Part shown: positions 1 through 9,525 of the stretch, piece by piece
How positions within the stretch are numbered: the stretch's first letter is position 1
Layout of the letters: every line of letters starts with the position of its first letter
Assembly: GCF_020907275.1 (NCBI RefSeq)
Contig: NZ_JAJJWI010000008.1
Location: 152,384 to 216,383, forward strand
Length of the DNA: 64,000 nt
From: Pontibacter silvestris
GTDB taxonomy: Bacteria; Bacteroidota; Bacteroidia; Cytophagales; Hymenobacteraceae
Direction: 5' to 3'
Notes under the pieces: generated by a model
What the model was told of the DNA's origin: nothing
The model's database searches: none
Seen by the model: the letters and a program-made list of their open reading frames with translations, nothing else
Position numbers and translations under genes: made by a program

Positions 1-97
1 TGCCGTGTTTGCTGTTCTTTCTACTACAGATGGAGTTATACAAGCCGTAAAGGTCAACGACAGGCAGGCTACTCCTAAGCATCTATATATTATTTTT

Positions 98-3000
98 TTA
101 AGCATGGTGGACATAATCTTCGGTTAAAGGAGTTTCATCTTCATCTTTAATCATGTGACGGCCATCTGCCAAGTGGGCGAATATATAATACAATCCAGGG
201 ACGATAACGACACCGAAGATCGTTCCAAATAACATACCACCAAGAGCAGACGCACCAATCGTCTGATTACCAATGGCTCCTGCACCAGTTGCAATAATCA
301 ATGGTATCAAACCGGCTATAAAGGCGAACGAGGTCATCAGGATGGGACGGAAACGCACCTTCGCACCTTCAATAGCGGCATCAAATATAGAAGCTCCTTC
401 CTGGCGCTTCTGAACGGCAAACTCTACGATCAACACGGCATTTTTACCTAACAGACCGATCAGCATGATCAGTCCTATCTGAGCATAGATGTTATTCTCC
501 AGCCCCATCAGTTTCAGCAACATAAACGAACCGAATACACCAACTGGCAGAGAGAACACTACCGCCAACGGGATAATAAAGCTCTCGTACTGGGCTGCCA
601 ATACAAAGTACACGAACATCAACACAATAAGAAACACATAAAGCGCCTCGTTCCCCCTACTCGCTTCGTCATATGAAAGGCCTTCCCAGGCAATGTCGTA
701 GCCTTGTGGCAATGTCTGACTGGCTACTTCCCGTACGGCCTGAATGGCATCTGCAGTGGTATATCCCTTAGCCGGAAGCCCCTGGATAGCTGCCGAATTA
801 TACATATTGAAACGGGTGATTTCGTTAGGGCCCTGACCTTTTTTAAGCTTCATAAACGATGAGTAAGGCACCATCTCACCCTGATCGTTTTTAACAAAAA
901 GCTTTAGAAGATCGGATGGAAGCCTTCTGAATTTGGGGTCAGATTGCACGTAAACCTTGAAAAACTGGCCAAACTTGATAAAGCCTTGTTCATAGGTACT
1001 ACCAATCAAGATATTGAGGTTTTCCATCGCATTATCGATAGAAACTCCTTTTTGCATAGCCAGGCTGTTGTCAATCTCTAATTCGTATTGCGGATAATTG
1101 GCCGCGAAAAAGGTAAACAGACCCGTAAGCTCTTTACGTTTGCGCAAATTATCCAAGAACTCCTGATTTACTTTATCAAACTCATGGTAGTCGGTATCTG
1201 TATTTTTATCCAGCAAACGCATCGAAAAACCTCCTGAAGAACCAAAGCCCGGGATTGCCGGCGGTTCAAAGAACTCGACAACAGCGCCAAGGCCTTTCGA
1301 TTCCTCCTCTAACTCTTCCATGATTTCTTTCACGGTATGCTCGCGCTCAGACCAAGCTTTCAAGTTGATAAGACAAGTACCGGCATTGGAGCCACGTCCT
1401 TCAGTCATAATCTCGTAGCCTGCCAGAGAAGATACTGATTCTACACCTTCAATCTCCTCACATATCTTCTGAAGCTTCTGGGATACCTGGTTGGTTTTCT
1501 CGAGGGTAGAACCCGGAGGTGTCTGGATAATGGCATATATAGTACCCTGGTCTTCGTTAGGTATAAAGCCGGCTGGCAGCACCTGATTTTCGTAGAATAT
1601 ACCGGCACCAAACGCTAATAATATTCCGAAAGTAAGCCATCTTCTGCTCACAATTGACCTTAGCAAGCCTACATATCTTCCGGTAAGTTTATCAAACCCA
1701 CGGTTAAAGCTATCAAGCGATTTTGTCAGCAGGTTTTTCTTCTTTGGTTTTCCATGATGGTTCTTTAACAACATGGCGCAAAGTACCGGGGTAAGTGTAA
1801 GGGCAATCAGGGCCGAAATTACGATGGAGCTGGCCATAGTAATGGAGAACTGTCGGTAAAAAGTACCTACGGGACCCGACATAAACGAGATAGGCAGGAA
1901 TACTGATACCATGACAGCCGTTATGGCGATGATGGCACCACTGATTTCTCCAAGCACTTCCTGAACAGCTTTATAGGGCGACAAACGCGGCTTTTCCTCC
2001 ATTTTGGCATGGACGGCCTCCACCACCACAATCGCATCATCCACCACAATACCAATGGCCAGCACAAGTGCAAACAGCGTAACCAGGTTAATGGAAAGCC
2101 CAAAGAACTGAATGACAAAAAATGCCCCCACCAACGACACCGGCACAGCCAGAATCGGTATGAGAGTAGAACGCCAATCACCCAGGAAAATAAAAACAAC
2201 GATGGCAACAAGTATAAAGGCATCTCTAAGGGTATGAATCACCTGCTCTATGGAAGCATCCAGGAACTGAGAAACGTCATAGCTGATTTTATAGTCCATT
2301 CCCGGAGGAAAATATGGTCTCATTTCCTCTAGCTTGGCTTTTACCTCCTCAATTACATCGCTGGCGTTACTACCATAGTTCTGCTTTAACACGATAGCCG
2401 CTGAAGGATGACCATCCAGGTTAGAATAAATATCAAAGAATTCGCTGCCTAACTCAACGGTGGCTATGTCTTTCAAGTGTATGCTTTCACCTTCGGCATT
2501 GGCCCGGACAATTATATTTTCGTACTCTTCCGGTTCACTGTACCTCCCCTTATAGGTGAGTACATATTCCAGTGACTGAGCTGCTATACCAGAGCTTTGC
2601 CCTAACCTACCCGGCCGGCCTATTATACTCTGCTCCCCTAAAGCCTTCATCACTTCATCTACCGAGATATTGTAGGCTCGCATGCGGTCAGGGTTTAGCC
2701 AAATGCGCATCGCATATCTGCGACTACCGAGTATCTGTGCTCTGGCTACCCCTTTGGTCCGCTGTATTTCAGGGATCATCTTAACGGTAGCGTAGTTGAA
2801 CAAGAACTTCTCATCCATACTTTCATTCTTGGAGTAGAGGTTGACGTACATCAACATACTCGGCTGAATAGGGGTAATCACAACACCTTCACGCTGCACC
2901 AGTTCAGGCAAGAGTGGCATTACCTGGTCCACTCTCGTTTTCACCCTAATAACCGCATCATTGGGGTCTGTACCTGGTTCGAAGATCACCCGAAGTGTAG

Positions 3001-3262
3001 CCTCACCGGCACTGGTTGCATCAGTTGCTATATATCGCATATCCTGGACACCATTGATAGCCTGTTCTAGTGTAATCAGCGTGGACTTAACCAACACATC
3101 GGCACTGGCTCCGGGATAAGCAATAAAAATGTTTACTGTGGTGGGGGCAATTTCGGGGAATTGAGAGATTGGCAACTTTTTAATAGCCAATGTCCCAACA
3201 AAAACAATCATGACCGATATTACAATCGCAAATACGGGCCTTTTTATAAACTTACTAAACAT
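98..3262 (-). CDS. RND efflux transporter, inner-membrane permease (HAE1/AcrB family)
   Basis: A proton-driven resistance-nodulation-division pump subunit of the inner membrane, expected to work as a trimer with a fusion protein and a TolC-like channel. The 1054 residues match AcrB-type length. The N-terminus FSKFIKRPVFA is typical, with a first membrane helix at about 10-28. The proton-relay Asp pair is visible in TM4 (D408, D409 within GIVVDDAIVVVE), and GKNAVLIVEFA in TM10 supplies the conserved Lys. The gene lies 25 bases downstream of its fusion protein, so the two are probably cotranscribed. Any outer-membrane factor must lie beyond the left window edge. Substrate (drug, dye, bile salt) cannot be read from the sequence. 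Family call is secure. Confidence 0.95.
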   Translation of the reverse strand: MFSKFIKRPVFAIVISVMIVFVGTLAIKKLPISQFPEIAPTTVNIFIAYPGASADVLVKSTLITLEQAINGVQDMRYIATDATSAGEATLRVIFEPGTDPNDAVIRVKTRVDQVMPLLPELVQREGVVITPIQPSMLMYVNLYSKNESMDEKFLFNYATVKMIPEIQRTKGVARAQILGSRRYAMRIWLNPDRMRAYNISVDEVMKALGEQSIIGRPGRLGQSSGIAAQSLEYVLTYKGRYSEPEEYENIIVRANAEGESIHLKDIATVELGSEFFDIYSNLDGHPSAAIVLKQNYGSNASDVIEEVKAKLEEMRPYFPPGMDYKISYDVSQFLDASIEQVIHTLRDAFILVAIVVFIFLGDWRSTLIPILAVPVSLVGAFFVIQFFGLSINLVTLFALVLAIGIVVDDAIVVVEAVHAKMEEKPRLSPYKAVQEVLGEISGAIIAITAVMVSVFLPISFMSGPVGTFYRQFSITMASSIVISALIALTLTPVLCAMLLKNHHGKPKKKNLLTKSLDSFNRGFDKLTGRYVGLLRSIVSRRWLTFGILLAFGAGIFYENQVLPAGFIPNEDQGTIYAIIQTPPGSTLEKTNQVSQKLQKICEEIEGVESVSSLAGYEIMTEGRGSNAGTCLINLKAWSEREHTVKEIMEELEEESKGLGAVVEFFEPPAIPGFGSSGGFSMRLLDKNTDTDYHEFDKVNQEFLDNLRKRKELTGLFTFFAANYPQYELEIDNSLAMQKGVSIDNAMENLNILIGSTYEQGFIKFGQFFKVYVQSDPKFRRLPSDLLKLFVKNDQGEMVPYSSFMKLKKGQGPNEITRFNMYNSAAIQGLPAKGYTTADAIQAVREVASQTLPQGYDIAWEGLSYDEASRGNEALYVFLIVLMFVYFVLAAQYESFIIPLAVVFSLPVGVFGSFMLLKLMGLENNIYAQIGLIMLIGLLGKNAVLIVEFAVQKRQEGASIFDAAIEGAKVRFRPILMTSFAFIAGLIPLIIATGAGAIGNQTIGASALGGMLFGTIFGVVIVPGLYYIFAHLADGRHMIKDEDETPLTEDYVHHA

Positions 3263-3287
3263 TTCTTCTGTTTTTTAGGATACCTGA

Positions 3288-4370
3288 TTATTCTGCATAC
3301 AAGTCTAACTGCGACATGACAGAATCAGGCTTCACGAACTTGTAGTGTATTTTTTCGTTTTCACGTACCAGGCGCAGGCCTTCCAACAGGAACTTGTCAT
3401 TTTCAGACAGGCCATCCTGTACTACATAAATGTGCGGCATTTCAGCTGCTATGGTAATTTCCCTTGACCTCAGCACATCGTCTTTATCCACCACATAAAC
3501 ATACTTCTTGTCCAGTACTTCAAAGGTGGCCTTCTGCGGGATAAGCAGCACATCTTTCATAGGCACGCTCATGAGTATGTTACCTGTTTCGCCATGCCTT
3601 AGTAATCCTTTTGGATTAGGAAATGTGGCCCTGAACGCGATATTTCCTGTTTCGTTGTCGAAATCAGCTTCAATGGTTTCTACCACACCCGGATACTCAA
3701 ACTGTTTATTGTTAGCCATTAAAAGGTTTACATTCATTTTGCTGTCTGTATGTGCCTTTGATTGGTATTCCAGGTATTCAGCTTCCGGAACGTTATAATA
3801 AACCCACATTTTACTGTTATCCGAAAGCTCTGTAAGCAGTTCTCCCTCATCTACAAGGCTTCCCAGCCTTACATGAAAGCGGTCGATGATGCCATCAAAA
3901 GGAGCTCTGATTTCGGTAAATTGCAGGTGAACCCGCGCTAAGGCTAACTCAGCTTTTGCCTTATCAAGTTTGGCTTTGTCCATAGCCAGTTCATTTGGCG
4001 CAACTATACTGCTATCTGCAAGCCTCTTGGTGTTTTGGTATTCTATCTGGGCGAAATTAGCTTCAGCTTGTGCTCTTTGTAGTTCAGCTTCGTAAAGCGT
4101 AGGCATAATCTGGAACAACAGCTGCCCTTTTTTTACAAACTGGCCTTCGTCTACAAAAATCTTCTGCAGATAGCCTCTTTCCTGGGCTCTTAGTTCAATA
4201 TGACTTATTGATCTCACCTGGCTCACATAATCTTCCGTGATGGTAGTGTCCTTTCTTACTGGACTGGTGACTAAGAACTCGGTTTCTGTTTCCTTTTCTT
4301 CTTTCTTGGATTCACAGCCTGTATGGCACAACAAGGCGCACAAGCCCATGAGCATGAGGATTCTCTTCAT
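3288..4370 (-). CDS. RND efflux periplasmic adaptor (membrane fusion protein), lipoprotein
   Basis: Periplasmic adaptor linking the RND pump to an outer-membrane channel. The 360-residue protein starts with a short hydrophobic signal ending in a lipobox, so C19 (HTGC) should be lipidated. It has a lipoyl/barrel-sandwich half near residues 60-90 (GYLQKIFVDEGQFVKKGQLL), an alpha-hairpin at about 95-145 rich in Ala, Glu and Lys, and the returning lipoyl half and beta-barrel (RAPFDGIIDR onward). It is first in a two-gene operon with the AcrB-like permease, 25 bases apart. AcrA/MexA-type family assignment is confident; the specific pump identity is not. Confidence 0.93.
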   Translation of the reverse strand: MKRILMLMGLCALLCHTGCESKKEEKETETEFLVTSPVRKDTTITEDYVSQVRSISHIELRAQERGYLQKIFVDEGQFVKKGQLLFQIMPTLYEAELQRAQAEANFAQIEYQNTKRLADSSIVAPNELAMDKAKLDKAKAELALARVHLQFTEIRAPFDGIIDRFHVRLGSLVDEGELLTELSDNSKMWVYYNVPEAEYLEYQSKAHTDSKMNVNLLMANNKQFEYPGVVETIEADFDNETGNIAFRATFPNPKGLLRHGETGNILMSVPMKDVLLIPQKATFEVLDKKYVYVVDKDDVLRSREITIAAEMPHIYVVQDGLSENDKFLLEGLRLVRENEKIHYKFVKPDSVMSQLDLYAE

Positions 4371-4749
4371 GATAATTTTGATTTTTTAAACGATAAGGGT
4401 TTATTGAGAACTTCTTTAAAATGTATGTTACACGATAGATTAGTGCATCCAGCTAGCACAATGCTATTGGATACTGGATACTAAAAAATAATTGAGAGGA
4501 TGGGTAGGCAATTTCAATGTTGTGTAGTTACCACTATATAATCACATACAATGAGTGAGTGGGCTGAACTACAACACCATGTAAGCGCATAGGTGAATTC
4601 TACCTCCGTAGTGCCACTTTATCAGGGTGTAAAGAAACTACGAAAGAAAAAATTAGCGCTTATACCGTCAGGTTCTATGTTGTCTGCCAACACCCGACTG
4701 CACAATTACATGATGACTATTGAATTGTTATACCTACTGAGGTTTTAAA
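4371..4749. other. Intergenic region without recognised gene
   Basis: This 379-base AT-rich stretch lies between the start of the efflux operon and the 3' end of the next minus-strand gene. It should hold the promoter of the efflux operon, but I see no clear TAnnTTTG box with an upstream TTG. No credible ORF, tRNA-like fold or strong inverted repeat was found. Confidence 0.5.
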
Positions 4750-5175
4750 TCATATCCTGAAGACATGGAATATGAGATACCTTCTTTTTGATGAGGTGTA
4801 AGAAAAGTGCTTACAGAAAAGTAAGCTTGTTTTAATATATCGGAAGAAATATACGAGAGCAAGGGCGTAAAAGAGTGTAGTAAAGTAATTACTGCCCTCT
4901 AAAAGCTTTTTGAAAGAAATAGATTCATAATCTTTCTCCTCAATCTCCGCAACATCTGTTCTGTGGCTCTTTTTTTCTGTAGCAAATACAGCGGACTTGA
5001 GAGCCAAGCTCTGGCTATTTTGCATTATGCCAAAGCTGGCATGTCCAGACTTTTTAAGGATTTTTATTGAAGAATCGTGTATAACATCCTGAAATGTACG
5101 GGCATGCAGTTGCCCATACCCGCTTAACAGGAAGATACACAGTAATAGAAAAAATCTAATTAACAACTTCTTCAT
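4750..5175 (-). CDS. Hypothetical secreted/membrane protein
   Basis: I do not recognise this 141-residue protein. It has a textbook N-terminal signal (KK followed by a Leu/Phe-rich core, likely cut near residue 26, LHA|RT). A charged middle part follows, then one predicted membrane segment at about 97-112 (FTTLFYALALVYFFRYI) and a basic tail, so the C-terminus is probably cytoplasmic. A promoter-like TTG-N20-TAAGTTTG directly precedes the ATG, which supports it as a real gene even though it is isolated, with gaps of about 400 bases on both sides. No function is assigned. Confidence 0.55.
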   Translation of the reverse strand: MKKLLIRFFLLLCIFLLSGYGQLHARTFQDVIHDSSIKILKKSGHASFGIMQNSQSLALKSAVFATEKKSHRTDVAEIEEKDYESISFKKLLEGSNYFTTLFYALALVYFFRYIKTSLLFCKHFSYTSSKRRYLIFHVFRI

Positions 5176-5182
5176 TTGGCCT

Positions 5183-5213
5183 CAAACTTACATAAAGTTG
5201 TTAATACAGGCAA
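5183..5213 (-). promoter_or_regulatory. Putative promoter of the hypothetical secreted protein gene
   Basis: On the minus strand a TAAGTTTG -7 box (5183-5190) follows a TTG (5211-5213) with 20 bases between. This fits the Bacteroidota consensus TTG-N19-21-TAnnTTTG. The box ends only 7 bases before the ATG at 5175, so the mRNA would be leaderless or nearly so. Confidence 0.45.
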
Positions 5214-5594
5214 GTAGTTAATCATTAAATATTTGTACCCAAACTAACAGAAACTAGGATTGTTCCTTTTTGAACAGTAAATAAAAGTTAAAACCAGCTT
5301 CTTGAATAACTTGTACTTTTATAATATGGTCAATAGTAAACTTATCTCAAACTAGTACTAAGAAACAAATACTCTCGCTGAAAGATAGTACTTCTTTGAG
5401 TATAACCGTCCAATATAGTAGTCAAGGGCAGCTGCATGAAGAAATAACTTATCTCGTCGTAAGTACCTATCTTCCACGAATCAGGATAAGCCTCACAAAT
5501 TTAAACAAGGGTGTAGGATTGACTCAAAATAAAATAATTACTGAATCAATTCAGGGTTAAAGCAGTTACAGAAAGATACGGAGCGGCCTAAGGG
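5214..5594. other. Intergenic region without recognised gene
   Basis: AT-rich sequence between two divergent genes. No credible ORF or RNA gene was seen. It should contain the promoter of the histidine kinase, but no perfect -7 box stands out. Confidence 0.45.
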
Positions 5595-5615
5595 ATAACA
5601 GCGTTATGCTGTTAT
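5595..5615. repeat. Perfect 8-bp inverted repeat abutting the kinase start codon
   Basis: ATAACAGC (5595-5602) and GCTGTTAT (5608-5615) form a perfect inverted repeat with loop GTTAT. The right arm ends directly before the ATG at 5616. It could be an operator or an RNA hairpin masking the start. No ribosome-binding purine tract lies between it and the start. Confidence 0.6.
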
Positions 5616-6693
5616 ATGGCATCTGAAAAATCTGCGCTTGATGTTTTACTGACTTTCACCAAAGGGACCGATCTGATAGCTTTTGCTTTCGACATCGCGT
5701 CTACCCAGTTCACTTTTCTAAACCCTGCCTTTGAAAAACTTTGGAACAGGAGTCACAGAACAGTGATGAATGATCCGACTTCTTTATGGAAGAGTATTCA
5801 CCAGGAAGATAGACTACATGTACAGCAAGTTTACCACGAGCTGCAGGAAGGGGTTCTTATCAATGATATAGAGTTCCGGATTATACTCCGCAACAAAAGC
5901 CAGCGGTGGGTTTGCCTGAGGCCCCGGATGACAGAAGAGGGGCTTATTATCGGCTATGCCCAGGATATCACTGCTCAGAAGGAGTACAATGATGTTCTGA
6001 AAAAGTACTCCAACAAGAAGAACGCTATTCTCAACATCCTCTCCCATGATCTGGCTGGGCCACTGGCCAATATCCAAGCCCTGTCTGCCATGCTGGGTGA
6101 TAATATAAAAGATGATGCCGAACTCAAGCAAATGCAGCAGGTCATCAGTATCATTGAAAGGAGCAGCAAGCAAGGTATACAGCTCATTCAGGATTTTGTG
6201 AAGCAGGAGTTTCTGGAGTCCGCTAATGTGGAGTTAATTAAAAGAAGAGTGGACCTGGTCATTAAGCTAAAAGAAATGATGCAGGAGTACCGGGCAAGCC
6301 CATTAATAAACTTTCCATTTTGTTACTCCGATTGATACCCTTTTCTTGTATCTGGATGACAACAAATTCATGCAGGCGATCAATAACCTGCTGTCGAACG
6401 CAATAAAGTTTACTCCGGATGGCGGTGAAATTACCCTGGCGTTGGAAGAAAAGGAGGAAACGGTGTTATTTAAAATATCTGACACAGGCATCGGTATTCC
6501 AGAAAAGTATCATGCTACTTTGTTTGATAAATTCACCCGTGCCCGACGCCTTGGCATCAAAGATGAACCCTCCGTGGGATTGGGCATGTCCATTATCAAA
6601 ACTATTGTGGAGTGGCATCAGGGCCAGATCTGGTTTGAAAGCCAGGAAGACAAAGGTACTACATCCTATATTGAGGTTCCTAAAGTTAAATAA
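5616..6693 (+). pseudogene. PAS-domain sensor histidine kinase, interrupted by a +1 frameshift
   Basis: Two ORFs (5616-6335 and 6346-6693) are halves of one soluble histidine kinase. The first has a PAS_3-like domain at about 15-120 and a HisKA segment with the phosphoacceptor H144 (ILSHDLAGPL). The second carries the N-box (INNLLSNAIKFTPDGG), G1 (DTGIGIP) and G2 (GLGMSIIKTIVEWH) of HATPase_c. Total length is 1078 nt, one more than a multiple of three. Removing one A from the run at 6308-6310 gives a continuous protein through ASPLITFHFVTPIDTLFLYLDD. It is either a recent inactivation or a homopolymer sequencing error. There are no membrane helices and no adjacent response regulator. Confidence 0.8.
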
Positions 6694-6913
6694 AAGCAGT
6701 TGCACCCTATATGCCCTGATAGCCCATCGCCAACTCTGTTTTGACCACAAGTATCGGTGCGCTCTCTGTAAAAGAACCTGTAAGCCGGACAGGCTTTGGT
6801 TATAAAAGTCAGGAACCCAGCTATGTTAATGACAAAAGCTTAAGACTTTAGCCTCTTGCAGTAGTAACTCAGCCTTTTCGTTCCTGCACTTTGCAGGTGC
6901 AGTCTCAGCTTTT

Positions 6914-6973
6914 TAAACAATAAGCAGAAAGGCTGCCGGAGTAAATTCCGGCAGCCTTTCTGCTTATTGTTTA
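6914..6973. terminator. Bidirectional terminator with a 27-bp perfect stem
   Basis: Arms 6914-6940 and 6947-6973 are perfectly complementary over 27 bp around a 6-base loop. The stem lies between the convergent 3' ends of the kinase and the OmpA-like lipoprotein gene, with T-rich flanks on both sides, so it can terminate both transcripts. Confidence 0.85.
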
Positions 6974-6985
6974 GGTTTTAAGCTA

Positions 6986-8926
6986 CTACTCCTGCACACG
7001 TATTACTCTAAACTCGGTGCGGCGGTTGCGCTGATGCTCTTCCTCTGTCTGTGCATTTTTTACAATAAGCTGGCTCTCGCCATAACCTCTGGCTGTAATG
7101 CGGTCTCTGTCTATACCTTGTGAGATAATGTATTCTACGGCAGCCTCAGCACGACGCTGCGACAGGTCCTGGTTGTATTCATCACTGCCACGAACGTCGG
7201 TATGTGAGCTAAGTTCAATAGAAATGCCCGGGTTATCTTTTAGTATCTGTACCAGCTTATCCAGCTCTGCTGCGGCATCCGGACGGATATTAGCTTTATC
7301 CAAGTCATAATAGATGTTTTCCAGCACAATTGGCTTATCTCTTACAATTTCGTTGAGCACCAGTGTAGCTGTCAGGCGCACTTCGTTTTCGCCCTCCTGC
7401 AACTGATCTTCTGGAGGTGTTTTTCCCGCTGTAGTAATTTGTTGCCGGGCTGTAAAGAAATTTGGCTTTTGAGATATCAAAGAGTAAGTAGATTCCGGCT
7501 CAAGCTCAAAGGTAAACTTACCTTTGGTATCTGTCTGCGTTTCCTGAAGCCTCTCTCCTGCCTCATTTTGCAGCACTACTGTATGGTTTGGCACCACCGT
7601 TTGCTGTCGAGCTCCGTCGCGCAGTTGCAGCAAAGTACCATCAACAACAAAGTTTACCTGCTTTGGTACTGACTCTGTGAAACTGTAAATATCATCTCCA
7701 CCACTTCCTCCATCTCTGTTAGAAGAGAAATAACCTGTAGCTTCATCTTTATAGAAGATACCAAAATCATCGCCGGGGGAATTAAGGGGAGCACCTAAGT
7801 TTACAGGCTTTCCGTCCTCTATCCTGAATAAATCAAGGTTACCTAAACCTGGCAAGCCGTCAGAGGCAATATACAGCGTGCCATCCGGTGCTACATAAAC
7901 AAAGCTTTCGTTACCTTGTGTGTTTATTTCCGGCCCCAGGTTTTCAGGTGTTGAAAAACGGCCGTTCCCATCTATTGTAGTCCTGTAAATATCATTACCG
8001 CCAAGCGTCCCTCTACGGTTAGACGAGAAGTACAACGTTTTTCCATCCGGAGAGAAAGCCGGGGAAGAGTCCCACGCTTGCGGATCACTGATACCTAAAA
8101 TTTTAGGTTCAGTCCAGGCATTAGAGCGGAAGTAGGAAACAAACAGGTCCACATTCTGCCGGCCTTTCTTTGTTCCTTCGTTACCACGGGCAAACACCAT
8201 CGTGCGGCCCTCGTTAGTAAAAGTAGGATAAGCCTCATGCAGATCATCTGAATTTATCCCCTCCACTTTCCGGACATTCCCTCCTATGGCACTGTCACCC
8301 ATTGAAGTGACATAAATATCCAGAAACCCTTCTCCATTGCCGCTATATTCTTGTCCGCCCCGGGTAGAAGAAAAATACAGTTCATTATCTGCTACAGCAG
8401 GAGCGAACTCAGAGGCATCGGTGTTTAAGGTATCCAGGTTCCTGACTTCAAAAGCAGGAGCTTTACGAAGGATACTGTTTAAGGCATTGTAGTTTTCAAG
8501 TTCACGTTGTGCAAGCGCTTTTAACCTAGAATTAGTACCTACCCTAACATAATCGCGTAGCTGCCCCTGTGCCTGCTCATACTTCCCATTAGCCTTAAGG
8601 GCCATGCCATAGTAGTAATATATATCTTCTTTGCGGTAGTTTGCGTCCAGAGCAGCGTTATAATACTCTTCCGCCTGCGATAACCTGTTCGACAAACGGT
8701 AAGCTTCTGCTACTTTATAGTTTAACTCTCCTGAGTTATCAGCCTTTCCTAAAGCACGCTGGTAATATTCTATTGCGCTCTGATACTGCTCCTGCTCAAA
8801 GCGTTTATCTCCTTTACTGATATACCTGCCTGCACCACAGGCACCAACCATCAGTAAAAGAAATAAGTAAATACCAATAAGCTTTAGTTGACAGGCTTTA
8901 GGTTTTAGTTTTAGCGTTTGATGCAT
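6986..8926 (-). CDS. OmpA-family lipoprotein with TPR and PD40 repeats
   Basis: An envelope protein that should anchor the outer membrane to peptidoglycan. The start at 8926 is preferred over the longer frame (to 8998) because it gives a proper lipoprotein signal with lipobox MVGAC (C30) and avoids overlap with the upstream gene. The order of parts is: TPR-like repeats (about 40-130), WD40-like PD40 repeats (SSTRGGQEYSG, SSNRRGTLGGNDIY, SSNRDGGSGGDDIY), a carboxypeptidase-regulatory-like beta domain, and a C-terminal OmpA domain with ELSSHTDVRGSDEYNQDLS and RRTEFRV. The length is 646 residues. Proteins of this layout are common in Bacteroidota, including gliding and type IX secretion components, but this one cannot be tied to a specific role. 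Confidence 0.88.
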   Translation of the reverse strand: MHQTLKLKPKACQLKLIGIYLFLLLMVGACGAGRYISKGDKRFEQEQYQSAIEYYQRALGKADNSGELNYKVAEAYRLSNRLSQAEEYYNAALDANYRKEDIYYYYGMALKANGKYEQAQGQLRDYVRVGTNSRLKALAQRELENYNALNSILRKAPAFEVRNLDTLNTDASEFAPAVADNELYFSSTRGGQEYSGNGEGFLDIYVTSMGDSAIGGNVRKVEGINSDDLHEAYPTFTNEGRTMVFARGNEGTKKGRQNVDLFVSYFRSNAWTEPKILGISDPQAWDSSPAFSPDGKTLYFSSNRRGTLGGNDIYRTTIDGNGRFSTPENLGPEINTQGNESFVYVAPDGTLYIASDGLPGLGNLDLFRIEDGKPVNLGAPLNSPGDDFGIFYKDEATGYFSSNRDGGSGGDDIYSFTESVPKQVNFVVDGTLLQLRDGARQQTVVPNHTVVLQNEAGERLQETQTDTKGKFTFELEPESTYSLISQKPNFFTARQQITTAGKTPPEDQLQEGENEVRLTATLVLNEIVRDKPIVLENIYYDLDKANIRPDAAAELDKLVQILKDNPGISIELSSHTDVRGSDEYNQDLSQRRAEAAVEYIISQGIDRDRITARGYGESQLIVKNAQTEEEHQRNRRTEFRVIRVQE

Positions 8927-8952
8927 GAACACGTATTTTTGAATTAGCCGGA

Positions 8953-9435
8953 TCAGAAGTATCTGGAGAGCCAGCTTTGGCGGGCAGGCTTTGGCCATTC
9001 TGCTTGCAGGTCTCCGTAATTATTCACTAAGGTATCAAAGTATAAGGTATTTTCATCTATTTCGCCAGCCGCAACTTTCGCTTTCAGCTCCTGCATGCCA
9101 ACCATTTCTACATTTCCATCTTTCAGAAAGGCCAGTTGTGTACGATCAAAGAAAGCGACATTAAAGTGCTGTTCCAGCTCCCGTACAAAATTAACGGACT
9201 TATCTATAGAACATCCACTGGCAGCAGTTGCACTTTCGTTATTGGCCAGCACCAGAAACTGTTTATGTAGTAATTGTGCCGAAGCTTGCAAGCCTCTCCC
9301 GTGGCTACTCCAGTCGGTAGCAAAACGCTCTAACAATGGTTTTATTTCGGTTTGCTCAGCCTCTGTTAAAGGTCTGTTTGCCTGATATATCCAAAGGCGC
9401 GCTTGCGGCGGCAATTGGTCAAACGGTATATACAT
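8953..9435 (-). CDS. Conserved hypothetical protein
   Basis: A 160-residue soluble protein with no signal peptide or membrane segment. I know similar proteins from Bacteroidota by the label ABC transporter ATPase, but no Walker A, Walker B or signature motif is present, so that name is not supported. The sequence starts YIPFDQLPPQARLWIYQANR and has an alternating alpha/beta feel. It lies 26 bases upstream of the OmpA/PD40 lipoprotein and 90 bases downstream of the Fe-S gene, so it is probably cotranscribed with the former. Function unknown. Confidence 0.8.
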   Translation of the reverse strand: MYIPFDQLPPQARLWIYQANRPLTEAEQTEIKPLLERFATDWSSHGRGLQASAQLLHKQFLVLANNESATAASGCSIDKSVNFVRELEQHFNVAFFDRTQLAFLKDGNVEMVGMQELKAKVAAGEIDENTLYFDTLVNNYGDLQAEWPKPARQSWLSRYF

Positions 9436-9525
9436 AGTTCTGGGTTACTCCTAAATAAATTATTTATTGCTCTAAGACAATATTCCGTACAGAAATTCAC
9501 AAAAAACTGGAGAGGAACAGCAGCA

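Noticed and set aside
1..97. Plus-strand open frame at the left edge (AVFAVLSTTDGVIQAVKVND)
   Set aside because: Too short and cut by the window edge; neither this nor a minus-strand TolC-type start could be supported.
2009..2332. Long opposite-strand ORFs over the RND permease (also 1921-2223 and 2572-2784)
   Set aside because: They lack signal, domain or promoter support and are shadows of a well-supported gene.
6723..6851. Open 43-codon plus-strand stretch ending YKSQEPSYVNDKSLRL after the kinase
   Set aside because: It has a coding-like feel and may be a remnant, but there is no ATG, no recognisable domain and no upstream signal.
8953..9435. Calling the 160-residue protein an ABC transporter ATPase
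   Set aside because: No Walker A, Walker B or signature motif is present, so the common label is not justified.
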